From: Halobacillus yeomjeoni
GTDB taxonomy: Bacteria; Bacillota; Bacilli; Bacillales; Halobacillaceae
Reading direction: 5' to 3'
DNA length: 64,000 bases
Assembly: GCF_020171525.1 (NCBI RefSeq)
Contig: NZ_JAIVAI010000001.1
Span: forward strand, 1,054,001-1,118,000
The notes beneath the pieces were generated by a model, which was not told where the DNA came from, made no database searches, and was given only the letters and a program-made list of their open reading frames with translations. Of the stretch, positions 55,795 to 64,000 are shown piece after piece; the stretch's first letter is position 1; every line of letters starts with the position of its first letter. Made by a program: the position numbers and the translations under genes.

Positions 55795-56943
55795 TTAACG
55801 ACGGCGGTTACGATTTCTTAAGAACGTCGGAATATCCAGCGTGTCTTCCTCTTGATTCGGCATTTTCTGCTGAGGTTGAGGAGATTCACGACGAGGTGCC
55901 TGCTCTTCGCGCATACCACGTTGTTCCGGCTGGTTCTGTTTCACCTGGTTCATATTCGGGCGCTTCTGTTTTTGACCCTGTGCCAGTTGTGACTCGTCAA
56001 AACCTGTCGCGATGACGGTTACAACGATTTCATCTTTCAAGTTCTCGTTGATGACGGAACCGAAGATGACGTTCACTTCCTGGTCAGCCGCAGAAGTAAC
56101 GATGTCTGCAGCTTCTTGAACTTCATACAAGCTCAAGTTCGCGCCGCCACTGATGTTCATCAACACGCCATGGGCGCCGTCGATGGACGTTTCAAGAAGC
56201 GGTGAGGAAATAGCTTTCTTCGCAGCTTCAGCTGCACGGCTTTCTCCTGTCGCGATTCCGATACCCATCAATGCCGATCCTTTGTCGACCATGATTGTCT
56301 TCACGTCGGCGAAGTCGACGTTGATCAGTCCTGGAACAGCGATCAAGTCGGAAATACCTTGTACACCTTGACGAAGCACGTTATCCGCTTCGCGGAACGC
56401 TTCAAGCATCGGCGTGTTTTTGTCTACGATTTCTAATAGACGGTCGTTAGGGATCACGATCAGTGTATCGACAGCGCCTTTCAGCCCTTCGATACCACCA
56501 GTCGCTTGAGTGGAACGCTTACGTCCTTCGAATGTGAATGGACGGGTAACGACACCGACTGTCAATGCGCCAAGCTCTTTCGCCACTTGTGCAATGACAG
56601 GAGCAGCACCTGTACCAGTTCCGCCGCCCATACCAGCGGTTACGAAGACCATGTCCGCGCCTTGTAGAGCTTCTTCCAACTGCTCTTTACTTTCTTCAGC
56701 AGCTTTGCGACCTACTTCCGGATTCGCACCTGCTCCAAGACCACGTGTCAGTTTGCCTCCGATTTGCATTTTTACTTCCGCTTTGGAAAGGTTCAATGCC
56801 TGGGCGTCTGTGTTCACTGCAATAAATTCGACACCCTGTACTCCGTGTTCAATCATGCGGTTGACAGCATTACTGCCGCCACCGCCAACTCCGATTACTT
56901 TAATGGTTGCCAATTGGTCCATGCTTGTATCAAAATCTAACAT
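55795..56943 (-). CDS. ftsZ: Cell division protein FtsZ
   Basis: FtsZ is the tubulin-like GTPase that forms the division ring. The 382-residue protein has the GTP signature [20 protein letters not shown], the T7-loop [14 protein letters not shown] with catalytic Asp, a proline/glutamine-rich linker (about residues 315-365) and the C-terminal peptide [16 protein letters not shown] that binds FtsA and SepF. It follows ftsA by 76 bases. Confidence 0.98.
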   Translation of the reverse strand: MLDFDTSMDQLATIKVIGVGGGGSNAVNRMIEHGVQGVEFIAVNTDAQALNLSKAEVKMQIGGKLTRGLGAGANPEVGRKAAEESKEQLEEALQGADMVFVTAGMGGGTGTGAAPVIAQVAKELGALTVGVVTRPFTFEGRKRSTQATGGIEGLKGAVDTLIVIPNDRLLEIVDKNTPMLEAFREADNVLRQGVQGISDLIAVPGLINVDFADVKTIMVDKGSALMGIGIATGESRAAEAAKKAISSPLLETSIDGAHGVLMNISGGANLSLYEVQEAADIVTSAADQEVNVIFGSVINENLKDEIVVTVIATGFDESQLAQGQKQKRPNMNQVKQNQPEQRGMREEQAPRRESPQPQQKMPNQEEDTLDIPTFLRNRNRRR

Positions 56944-57019
56944 CTTCCGTTCCTCCTAATACGCGAGATTACAAGTTTTATTGTATGATCTGTCCTGTTT
57001 ACCGATTTCAAACCCGAGT

Positions 57020-58306
57020 TCAATCAAAGAAATATTTTAATAGATTTGAGAGGCTTGAATCTTTCTTCTTCTCTTGCTTCGGTTTGTCTTCTTTCGGTTG
57101 CTTGGATACGCGTTTTTGTTTTTTAGGTGCTTTTTGTTCGAAATCAGCGGATACCGATGGGAATATCTCTTTTCCTTGTATTTTCGCATTACGATAGGCG
57201 AATTGCAAGATGCCTACCCCACTTGTGAACTGTGGTTCTCTAACACCGATATAATCAGGGATGGCTAAGCGAACGTTCGAATGGAAAACATCCTGTGCCA
57301 ATTCAAGGACGCCAGGCATATTCATCGTTCCACCTGTAAGAACGAAACCTCCCGGCAGTTCCCGGACACCCATGCGTTGAATTTCCTGTGCAACCAAGAC
57401 GAAAATCTCTTCCAGTCTAGCTTCAATCATATCAGAGATTTGCAATTGATTGAATGCCTGTTCCCGATTACTTCCTATAATTGTGACAGAAAATGTTTCC
57501 TCTTCGTTGGCATCATCAAAAAATCCATGTCCATGTTCTATTTTCACCTGCTCTGCTTCTTCTGTGGATGTACGTAATCCGATAGAGAGGTCTTTCGTAA
57601 GATTGTCTCCACCCAGAGGAATCAAGCTTGTCCCTTTCAAGTTTCCATCTTCAAAAACAGAGACGGTCGTGGAGCCTCCTCCAACGTCTACGAGAGCGAC
57701 TCCGAGGTTCGTTTCGTCTTCGGATAGAGAGACGGTCCCTGAAGCGAGAGGTTGTAAGCAAACATCAAGCACTTCAAGGCCTGCTCTCTCCACACATTTC
57801 AATGTATTATGTAGAACCGTCTTCGCGCAGGTGATGATCATTCCTTCCATCTCCAGACGCACACCGATCATTCCGCGTGGATCCGTAATTTCATCCTGGC
57901 CATCCACGATGAACTGTCTTGGGATGACATCGATGATTTCCCTTTCTGGAGGGATGGATACGACTTGAGCGCCGTCAATGACTCTCGTAATGTCTTCATC
58001 TCCGATTTCCCTGCTTTCACTCGACACCGCTACCACGCCGTGGCATGGCTGCAGTTGAATATGGTTGCCATTGACACCGACGACAACGCGGTCAATTTTC
58101 ATATCAACCATCCGTTCCGCCTGCTCAACTGCAGATCGTATGGACTGGACAGTTTGATCTATATCAACGATCGCCCCTTTTTTCATACCATTGGATTTGG
58201 CAGTACCTACTCCGATGATATTGAGCGTATCGTTCATGATTTCTCCAATGATCACTTTGATTCGACTTGTGCCTATATCTAAACTCACTAATATTTCGTT
58301 TTGTTT
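57020..58306 (-). CDS. ftsA: Cell division protein FtsA
   Basis: FtsA is an actin-like ATPase that tethers FtsZ to the membrane. The 428-residue protein starts MKQNEILVSLDIGTSRIKVI (phosphate 1 loop) and shows VALVDVGGGSTTVSVFEDG and GGFVLTGGTMNMPGVLELAQ. The C-terminus ends in a basic amphipathic helix, LSNLLKYFFD, for membrane attachment. GTG 58306 is chosen because GGAGG lies 10 bases upstream and it gives the family N-terminus. Confidence 0.97.
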   Translation of the reverse strand, partial: KQNEILVSLDIGTSRIKVIIGEIMNDTLNIIGVGTAKSNGMKKGAIVDIDQTVQSIRSAVEQAERMVDMKIDRVVVGVNGNHIQLQPCHGVVAVSSESREIGDEDITRVIDGAQVVSIPPEREIIDVIPRQFIVDGQDEITDPRGMIGVRLEMEGMIITCAKTVLHNTLKCVERAGLEVLDVCLQPLASGTVSLSEDETNLGVALVDVGGGSTTVSVFEDGNLKGTSLIPLGGDNLTKDLSIGLRTSTEEAEQVKIEHGHGFFDDANEEETFSVTIIGSNREQAFNQLQISDMIEARLEEIFVLVAQEIQRMGVRELPGGFVLTGGTMNMPGVLELAQDVFHSNVRLAIPDYIGVREPQFTSGVGILQFAYRNAKIQGKEIFPSVSADFEQKAPKKQKRVSKQPKEDKPKQEKKKDSSLSNLLKYFFD

Positions 58307-58499
58307 CACCAGTGACGCACCTCCTGTTACAAGCCATAAGTAGTACAAAGCATATCGAACTCACGTTAAAAATACAATCGTTGAAATATAAACGTAAATG
58401 AATTGATATAATTCACCGAACGTATTCATTGATAAAGTAAGGAAAACTCGTATATTAGTTGTTTTCCACAGAGTTTCGTAAATATCCTCTTAATTATAC

Positions 58500-58856
58500 T
58501 TATTTTTTTCTGATTTTTATTAGTAATTTTTGGTCAATGATCAACCGGCGGATGATTGCTAAATTTTGGAACAACCTTATTCCAAAGGCGAACACAGCCG
58601 CTAAGTAGAGATCAACGCCTAATTGAACTCCGATGAATGCAAGTACCGCAGCCAGGGAAACGTTGAAAAAGAACCCTGTGATAAAAACAATGTCATCGAA
58701 GTTTTTCTCCAACTGAGCCCGGATTCCTCCGAACAATGTGTCAAAAGCAGCTAAAACGGCAATAGACAAATAGTTGGAATAAGCATCAGGAATCTGAATA
58801 TCTGACAGAAAGCCTAAGGCGAGACCAATGATCAAAAATAAAAGCGGTAACCACAT
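58500..58856 (-). CDS. sbp: Small basic protein Sbp (DUF1290)
   Basis: The 118-residue membrane protein starts MWLPLLFLIIGLALGFLSDI and contains YSNYLSIAVLAAFDTLFGGI and AAVFAFGIRLFQNLAIIRRL, closely following B. subtilis Sbp. It has about three or four membrane segments and an unknown function near cell-division genes. ATG 58856 is used over the upstream GTG because it matches the family start. It lies directly after a DUF881 gene (stop at 58858). Confidence 0.92.
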   Translation of the reverse strand: MWLPLLFLIIGLALGFLSDIQIPDAYSNYLSIAVLAAFDTLFGGIRAQLEKNFDDIVFITGFFFNVSLAAVLAFIGVQLGVDLYLAAVFAFGIRLFQNLAIIRRLIIDQKLLIKIRKK

Positions 58857-58857
58857 T

Positions 58858-59565
58858 TCATTCACCAATTTCTTTGAAGATTTTCAAATGGAGCGGGTCA
58901 TCGTATTTGGGCAGAGTCAGCTCTTCTTTCACTTCCGCCTGCAAATCCAGGTTCTCGATATTGAAGATTTCCTTTGATTGACTGGCATGGATATAATCCC
59001 GCAGTTTCTCAGGCTGATCGGTCAATACTTTGATCTGGACCGGTAACGGAGGAAATGGACGGTTATTTACATATGTCGAACCGTTGACATCCCGCACCGG
59101 GGACAAGCTGGTGATCCGTTCGTTCCCGATGGAGATTTCATCCGCTCCGAACGTATTCAATTCATTCAATAACCGGCTCAAAAGCTGAGGAGTGACAGCA
59201 GGGTACGCTTGGACCCCTTCGATATTTTCAATGAATATCGCTGAGATTTCAATGCTTACTCCTTCCCCTTCGACCTCAGTCAAACCCACTTTCTTCTCTA
59301 ACTTTTCTATGGATTTTTTTAATGCAGCTACTTGTTCTGCAGAAGATTTCTCCTCATAATTTTCGATGGTTTGGTCCGCTTCAGATATTTTTTGTAGAAG
59401 CTCTTGCTGCACATCCTGCTGTTTAACGAGAGCTTCTCTCACTTCCCACTCGTCACGTGTATCTCTGATTTCCGGCTCTCCAGCTGTCGTTTGGAATTGT
59501 ACAGCCACCATAAAACCCGCAAACAAACAGACGAGTCCAACCATCCACTTTGATTGTTTCTTCAT
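58858..59565 (-). CDS. DUF881 family protein (YlxX-type)
   Basis: The 235-residue protein has one N-terminal membrane segment (WMVGLVCLFAGFMVAVQF), a coiled-coil section at about residues 45-95 and an extracellular DUF881 domain (EISIGNERITSLSPVRDVNG, then LPVQIKVLTDQPEKLRDYIH). B. subtilis has two such genes, ylxW and ylxX, between divIB and sbp. The function is unknown, presumably linked to division or cell wall synthesis. It lies 5 bases after its paralogue. Confidence 0.9.
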   Translation of the reverse strand: MKKQSKWMVGLVCLFAGFMVAVQFQTTAGEPEIRDTRDEWEVREALVKQQDVQQELLQKISEADQTIENYEEKSSAEQVAALKKSIEKLEKKVGLTEVEGEGVSIEISAIFIENIEGVQAYPAVTPQLLSRLLNELNTFGADEISIGNERITSLSPVRDVNGSTYVNNRPFPPLPVQIKVLTDQPEKLRDYIHASQSKEIFNIENLDLQAEVKEELTLPKYDDPLHLKIFKEIGE

Positions 59566-59570
59566 CTAAA

Positions 59571-60272
59571 TCACCTTCCAGCGGATAGCCTGGCCTTCAT
59601 TTCAATCTTATCTTCCTTGGACAGTTCAACGTCTACATTTTCACTGACCAGTTGATCGACAACTCCTCTTGTCAGTTCCATGCTCGCATGAAGCACGTCG
59701 GTATCCCCGATCGCCGTTACGACAAACGGGGCGGGATGCTGGATGCCATCTACTGTGATGACGGGTCCTGTACAAGCAATATAGCTGTCTTTGAAAATCC
59801 TCTGCCCATTGACCGCGACCGCTTTCGCACCTGCACTCAACAACTCATTGATGACCATATGCATATGCCGCTCGTGGACAATGTATTGATTGACTTGATC
59901 ATCGTCTGGTATGTATTCGGCATCTCTCAATACCACTTCGACCCCTTCTCCCTGGACAGGAAGTTCACCTGCGAGCATTTGGAGATTCTTCTTTCGGGAG
60001 ACGAAATCGGATACCGCTTGTTCATTGGCTGCTAAATTCGATTCATAGTCTTGGACAGCTTCCCGCTTCTTCTTAAGCTCTTCCCTTAACTGTTTATTCT
60101 TTTCTTCAATTTCCAAGAGCTGTTTTTTATAATAATACTCCTGCTTCCATTGTGAATCATTCAACTGGACGATTTTCGGCCGTTCATTCGTTTGCTGGTA
60201 ACTGAAAGAAATCAAAAAGCCGGATACGAGCAGAACGAGTGATAGAATCATAGGTTTACCCTTGAGTCTCAT
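59571..60272 (-). CDS. DUF881 family protein (YlxW-type)
   Basis: A 233-residue paralogue of the next gene: membrane segment MILSLVLLVSGFLISFSY, coiled coil EIEEKNKQLREELKKKREAV, and DUF881 domain with AKAVAVNGQRIFKDSYIACT and FVVTAIGDTDVLHASMELTR. ATG 60272 is preceded by GAGGAG and overlaps the end of divIB by 17 bases, so translation is coupled. It corresponds to ylxW by position. Confidence 0.9.
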   Translation of the reverse strand: MRLKGKPMILSLVLLVSGFLISFSYQQTNERPKIVQLNDSQWKQEYYYKKQLLEIEEKNKQLREELKKKREAVQDYESNLAANEQAVSDFVSRKKNLQMLAGELPVQGEGVEVVLRDAEYIPDDDQVNQYIVHERHMHMVINELLSAGAKAVAVNGQRIFKDSYIACTGPVITVDGIQHPAPFVVTAIGDTDVLHASMELTRGVVDQLVSENVDVELSKEDKIEMKARLSAGR

Positions 60273-61035
60273 CTTCATTCTCCTCTTCTGGATCTTTGAA
60301 TTCCTCGAAGTAAGCACCTACATCAATATGAATGAGACCTTCTGCTCCTTCATCCAATTGAGCTACGATGGACGGGTAAGCAGGCATTTTGCTGGAAAAG
60401 TTCCGAATCGATGCCTGGACTTGAAACCCGTCATTCATATACAAGCGGATTTGATAAGGATTGTCTTCCTGAGGCCTCCAATGGATCTCTGAAATGAGAC
60501 TGGAAACACTCGGCGGCAGGGCTTTCAATTCTTTAGACATTTCTTCCAAATACGTCTTTTTATCGAATCCTACTAAAATCGGGGCGTCTGCGCCCGGATG
60601 AGCTGATGTCTCGTCCAATTCGGTCCCATCTTCTAAAATGGCCCGGAACTCCCCATTCTGCTGGATATACCCGATTCTTTCTGATTCTTCAACCTTAATT
60701 TGCACGGTACTAGGTAAATTTCTCGATACTTCTGCTTGAGCGATTTCTTTGTGCGTTTCAATTTTTTCTTCGACTTGTTTTCGGTCCACTTTCCAAATGT
60801 TCGTTTGATCGGTCACTCCGGAAAGTTCTTTGATCTCATCTTCACTTACATATCGGTCCCCTTCTACTGAAACCGTTCGTACATTGCTCAGAGGGGACTG
60901 CAAGTAGACGACTGTTGCAATCAACAAAAATAAAATCGTCAAATATAAAATCAATCGACGATTGGCTTTTTTACGTCTGGATTGCTTTAATTTCGGTATG
61001 CGATCTTCTATGGAAACAATTTTTCTTTCTTCCAT
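60256..61035 (-). CDS. divIB: Cell division protein DivIB (FtsQ)
   Basis: DivIB is a bitopic division protein that acts with FtsL and DivIC. The 259-residue protein has a cytoplasmic basic start, one membrane segment (LILYLTILFLLIATVVYL), a POTRA domain (VRTVSVEGDRYVSEDEIKEL) and a beta domain followed by an acidic tail (DPEEENEDETQG). It heads the divIB-DUF881-DUF881-sbp-ftsA-ftsZ run. murG and murB, which precede it in B. subtilis, are absent. Confidence 0.94.
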   Translation of the reverse strand: MEERKIVSIEDRIPKLKQSRRKKANRRLILYLTILFLLIATVVYLQSPLSNVRTVSVEGDRYVSEDEIKELSGVTDQTNIWKVDRKQVEEKIETHKEIAQAEVSRNLPSTVQIKVEESERIGYIQQNGEFRAILEDGTELDETSAHPGADAPILVGFDKKTYLEEMSKELKALPPSVSSLISEIHWRPQEDNPYQIRLYMNDGFQVQASIRNFSSKMPAYPSIVAQLDEGAEGLIHIDVGAYFEEFKDPEEENEDETQG

Positions 61036-61313
61036 AATGGGCATTCTCCTAACTGAATTCTCACCCAGTTGATGTTCTTTTCAGCTGGTAGTCGGACAGA
61101 GTTTCTGGTGATAAAATCAACCCTTTTGACACCTAACCGTTTAAATCCCATTATATCACAAATTCAGGTAAATCGATGGTTAGAGTTCAACTTGTTTCCA
61201 ATCCTTTTTCAGGAATTTCCCACCCTTTCCTCACGTTGTTTTCCATATGTACCGCAAATAACTCTTTTCCCTTATATAATCTAATATAAACCTAGTATTC
61301 GACTAAAAACAAC

Positions 61314-61344
61314 AAAAAAGTACAGATCCATGATCTGTACTTTT
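61314..61344 (-). terminator. Terminator of spoVE
   Basis: AAAAGTACAGATC pairs perfectly with GATCTGTACTTTT around a 3-base loop, starting next to the spoVE stop. The gap 61036-61344 contains nothing else recognised apart from room for the divIB promoter. Confidence 0.92.
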
Positions 61345-62445
61345 TTACCGTTGAGAATATCGACTTACACTTAATAAGAGCCCCAGGGAAGCGAGCGTCA
61401 ATGTTAAAGATGAACCGCCATAGCTGACGAGCGGCAGGGTAATCCCTGTCACTGGAATCAAGCCCGTCACTACACTGACGTTGATCATGACCTGGATGGA
61501 AACCATTCCGACTACTCCTAACGCAAGCAGCATGCCGAATAGATCGGGGGCATATAAACTGGCTCGGATTCCCCTCCAAAGTAAGATGAAAAATAAACCG
61601 AGTATGAAAAACCCACCTAAAAACCCCAGCTCCTCAGCCAGTACAGCAAAGATGAAATCCGTTTGAGGCTCAGGAAGATAGAAGAATTTCTGCATGCTGT
61701 TCCCAAGCCCGAGCCCAAGCAGCCCACCCGGACCGATCGCATAAAGGGACTGGATGATTTGGAAACCAGCTCCGAGGGGGTCTTCCCAAGGATGTAAAAA
61801 AGCTGTAATCCTCTTAATCCGATAAGGAGCTGATGCAATCAAACCGACCATACCCGCCATTCCTGCAGCCGCAATCCACATGAAGTGGCTGATCCTTGCC
61901 CCTGCCGTGAACATCATGATGAGGCATGTCCCGACCATGACCACCCCGGTACCAAGGTCCGGCTGCAGCATGATCAAACCGAACGGCACGAGAATCAATG
62001 CGAGTCCCGGCAGGAAACCCTGCTGGAAAGAGTTCATCAACTTCTGCCGTTCCGATAAGAAGCGGGCAAGGAATAAGATCAGCCCAAGCTTCATGAATTC
62101 TGAGGGTTGAATACTGAACATCCCTACGCCGATCCAGCTTCTTGCTCCCCCACGTACCATCCCTACGCCTGGTATGAGAACGGCGACCAGAAAGATCAGG
62201 CAGAGAATCAAGATCCACTTCGCGTGCTGAAACCAAAAGTAATAAGGAATTCTTGACAAGATCACCATCGCAATCAGCCCTGCCGTCGCAAACAACATCT
62301 GCCGTTTGGCATAGAACCATGGGTCATCAAACTTGTATTGAGACCAAATACTAGAAGAACTATAGACCATCACGACTCCGATGATGAGAATTCCAAGTAT
62401 TGCTGCCGTCAACCATAAATCCGGCTTCTTAAGGTTGTCCCCCAT
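61345..62445 (-). CDS. spoVE: SEDS-family protein SpoVE (FtsW-like)
   Basis: SEDS proteins polymerise peptidoglycan glycan strands; SpoVE is needed for spore cortex synthesis. The 366-residue protein has ten hydrophobic segments, the VGMVRGGARSWIGVGMFSIQ and PSEFMKLGLILFLARFL motifs, and TGIPLPLVSYGGSS-type ITLPLVSYGGSSLTLTLASL near the end. ATG 62445 gives 366 residues, the B. subtilis SpoVE length. The position after murD also fits spoVE. Its ribosome binding site lies inside a terminator-like hairpin. Confidence 0.93.
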   Translation of the reverse strand: MGDNLKKPDLWLTAAILGILIIGVVMVYSSSSIWSQYKFDDPWFYAKRQMLFATAGLIAMVILSRIPYYFWFQHAKWILILCLIFLVAVLIPGVGMVRGGARSWIGVGMFSIQPSEFMKLGLILFLARFLSERQKLMNSFQQGFLPGLALILVPFGLIMLQPDLGTGVVMVGTCLIMMFTAGARISHFMWIAAAGMAGMVGLIASAPYRIKRITAFLHPWEDPLGAGFQIIQSLYAIGPGGLLGLGLGNSMQKFFYLPEPQTDFIFAVLAEELGFLGGFFILGLFFILLWRGIRASLYAPDLFGMLLALGVVGMVSIQVMINVSVVTGLIPVTGITLPLVSYGGSSLTLTLASLGLLLSVSRYSQR

Positions 62446-62484
62446 AAAAAAAGCCCTACCTCCCATCTCAATGGAAACCAGGGC
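62446..62484 (-). promoter_or_regulatory. Terminator-like hairpin covering the spoVE ribosome binding site
   Basis: On the minus strand GCCCTGGTTTCC can pair with GGGAGGTAGGGC (three G-U pairs, one mismatch, 8-base loop), followed by seven T residues and then the spoVE ATG. GGAGG of the ribosome binding site is within the stem. Confidence 0.6.
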
Positions 62485-62507
62485 ATTAAGCTGTCCGCAT
62501 TAAGCCC

Positions 62508-63854
62508 TTAATTCAGCTTATGCACAGCTTCTGTAAACATGTGACCTCTTTCTTCAAATGTACGATATTGATCCCAGCTTGCGCAGGCAGGCGATAAAAG
62601 AATCACATCGTCCTCCACAGACATTTGATAAGCTTCCTGGACGGCATCGTCCATGTTCCCTACCTTGACGATTTCTTCCACTCCGGCCTGCTTCCCTGCA
62701 TCCGCAAGCATATCCGCCGTTTCACCGAACACGACCATCCCTTTGACGGATGACATATACGGTGTCAGGCTATCGAAGCTTGTCCCTCGATCAAGCCCGC
62801 CTGCAAGCAGGATGATCGGCTGTTTGAATGACCTCAGCGCATAGGATGTCGCTAAAATATTCGTCGCTTTAGAATCGTTATAGAAGAACCTTCCATTCTT
62901 TTCGGTGACGAACTCAAGACGGTGGGCAACACCTTTGAAGCTCGTCAATACGTCGCGGATGGCTTCGTTTGAGACACCGATTCCTTTGACAGCCGCTACA
63001 GCTGCTAAAATGTTCTGCAGATTCTGCTCACCGACCAGCAGGATGTCGACGATTTTCATGATCGGTTCATCATAGAAGTAAATCCGTTTATCATCGGCCC
63101 AGGCACCATCTACTTTTTCTTGAATAGAAAAAGCGACCTGTTTGGCTTTGACAGATGGCAGATAGCTGCAGATCTTCTGATCGTCTGCATTATAGACGAA
63201 CGTATCTTCTTCGGTTTGATTCTCAAAAATCTTCGCCTTGGCATTATGATAGTTCTGCAGCGTATGGTGATAATCGAGGTGAGCTTCATACAAATTCAGA
63301 AGAACAGCAATATCAGGGCGGAAGTTTTCTGTCCCGAGCAGCTGGAATGAAGACAATTCTGCAACCATCGTTTCTTCCTCGGTCGTCGTCCTCGCCACTT
63401 CACAGGAAACCTCACCTATATTCCCAGCCACTGAAACGGGCTTATGATCGGCTTTGATCATTTCATGAATCAAAGTCGTAGTCGTCGTTTTTCCATTAGA
63501 GCCGGTAATTCCGATCAGCGGTCCATCGTGCAGCATTCCTCCGAGCTCCACTTCCGTGACGACCGGAATCTCACGTTTGACAGCTTCATCTACAATCGGG
63601 TTTTCATAAGGAATTCCCGGGTTTTTCACTACTAAATCAATGTCATCCAAAACCGAAAGGGGATGGGAGCCGACCACGATATCGGCTCCTTTGCTTTTGA
63701 GCTCTTGAACAGGCTCGCTCGCTTCATCCGCTTTCATGTCATTGACACGCACCGTCACCCCACTGTCGAGCAGTAGGTGGGCGGCGGCGGTCCCGCTTTT
63801 GGCAAGCCCCAGAACAAGGACGTGGGTATAAGGGAATGATTGTAAGTTTTTCAT
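62508..63854 (-). CDS. murD: UDP-N-acetylmuramoylalanine--D-glutamate ligase
   Basis: MurD adds D-Glu to UDP-MurNAc-L-Ala. The 448-residue protein has an N-terminal Rossmann-like domain ([20 protein letters not shown]), the ATP motif [20 protein letters not shown] at about residues 112-131, [20 protein letters not shown] and the C-terminal SDSKATN-type [20 protein letters not shown]. Its start overlaps the mraY stop by 4 bases. Confidence 0.97.
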   Translation of the reverse strand: MKNLQSFPYTHVLVLGLAKSGTAAAHLLLDSGVTVRVNDMKADEASEPVQELKSKGADIVVGSHPLSVLDDIDLVVKNPGIPYENPIVDEAVKREIPVVTEVELGGMLHDGPLIGITGSNGKTTTTTLIHEMIKADHKPVSVAGNIGEVSCEVARTTTEEETMVAELSSFQLLGTENFRPDIAVLLNLYEAHLDYHHTLQNYHNAKAKIFENQTEEDTFVYNADDQKICSYLPSVKAKQVAFSIQEKVDGAWADDKRIYFYDEPIMKIVDILLVGEQNLQNILAAVAAVKGIGVSNEAIRDVLTSFKGVAHRLEFVTEKNGRFFYNDSKATNILATSYALRSFKQPIILLAGGLDRGTSFDSLTPYMSSVKGMVVFGETADMLADAGKQAGVEEIVKVGNMDDAVQEAYQMSVEDDVILLSPACASWDQYRTFEERGHMFTEAVHKLN

Positions 63855-64000
63855 CCGAACATCACCTCAATATAAATGCCGATGACGGCAAAGATCAAGC
63901 CGACAGTCCAAAACGTCGTGACGACACGCCACTCGCTCCAGCCCTTCAACTCATAATGGTGATGAAGCGGGCTCATTTTGAAAACACGTTTTCCGGTCGT
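63851..64000 (-). CDS. mraY: Phospho-MurNAc-pentapeptide transferase, C-terminal end (cut by window edge)
   Basis: The last 49 residues read [20 protein letters not shown], then [20 protein letters not shown] to the stop. [14 protein letters not shown] is the conserved MraY motif near the C-terminus. MraY makes lipid I at the membrane. The stop overlaps the murD start (ATGA). The rest lies outside the window. Confidence 0.95.
   Translation of the reverse strand, partial: TTGKRVFKMSPLHHHYELKGWSEWRVVTTFWTVGLIFAVIGIYIEVMFG

Overview
The window is chromosomal DNA of an endospore-forming member of the Bacillaceae. It carries sigE, sigG, spoIIGA, spoVE and divIVA, PyrR-type attenuators and strong AGGAGG ribosome binding sites. 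Gene order matches the Bacillus subtilis mraY-to-gmk block in reverse. The protein sequences look like a marine or halophilic genus such as Halobacillus or a relative; that is an inference, no search was run.

Layout. (1) 1-3.7 kb: core genes gmk (partial), remA, yicC and divergent rqcH, then a yjzC-like gene. (2) 3.7-34.6 kb: about 31 kb of AT-richer accessory DNA between rqcH and pyrE, where B. subtilis has a sulfate-assimilation operon. It is packed with mostly single, same-strand small genes: nine intact GNAT acetyltransferases plus one dead copy, kinase-like, Nudix, VOC, hydrolase, NTF2-like, lipoprotein and small membrane proteins. It also holds a Zur-box operon (zinc-independent S14, a flavoprotein and an unknown protein), an HxlR/FMN reductase/DoxX stress module, a CLC-type transporter, and an M29 peptidase homologue that lacks three expected metal ligands beside an MFS transporter. 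(3) 34.7-47 kb: the complete pyr operon (pyrR-P-B-C-AA-AB-K-D-F-E, minus strand) with three PyrR attenuators. (4) 47-52.6 kb: rluD, lspA, divIVA, ylmH, ylmG, sepF, ylmE, pgeF, ylmC. (5) 53-64 kb: sigG, sigE, spoIIGA, ftsZ, ftsA, sbp, two DUF881 genes, divIB, spoVE, murD, mraY (partial).

The most unusual signal is a family of imperfect palindromes of about 40-115 bp that recurs between the single-gene units of the accessory region (about 16-34 kb), usually just 3' of each minus-strand gene. The flanking arm (AAGACT...GAGATA) is conserved, while the inner hairpin changes sequence and keeps its pairing. Gene plus 3' palindrome, repeated in one orientation, resembles a cassette array without a visible integrase.

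Other unexplained structure: an 11-unit array with 21-bp period upstream of ylmC; 20-bp-period GATAAA arrays upstream of spoIIGA and after rqcH; and an inverted pair of about 110-bp elements, with unlike but self-complementary ends, inserted in the pyrB leader. murG and murB are absent between spoVE and divIB, and ileS is absent between divIVA and lspA. spoIIGA has no ATG, GTG or TTG at its expected start.
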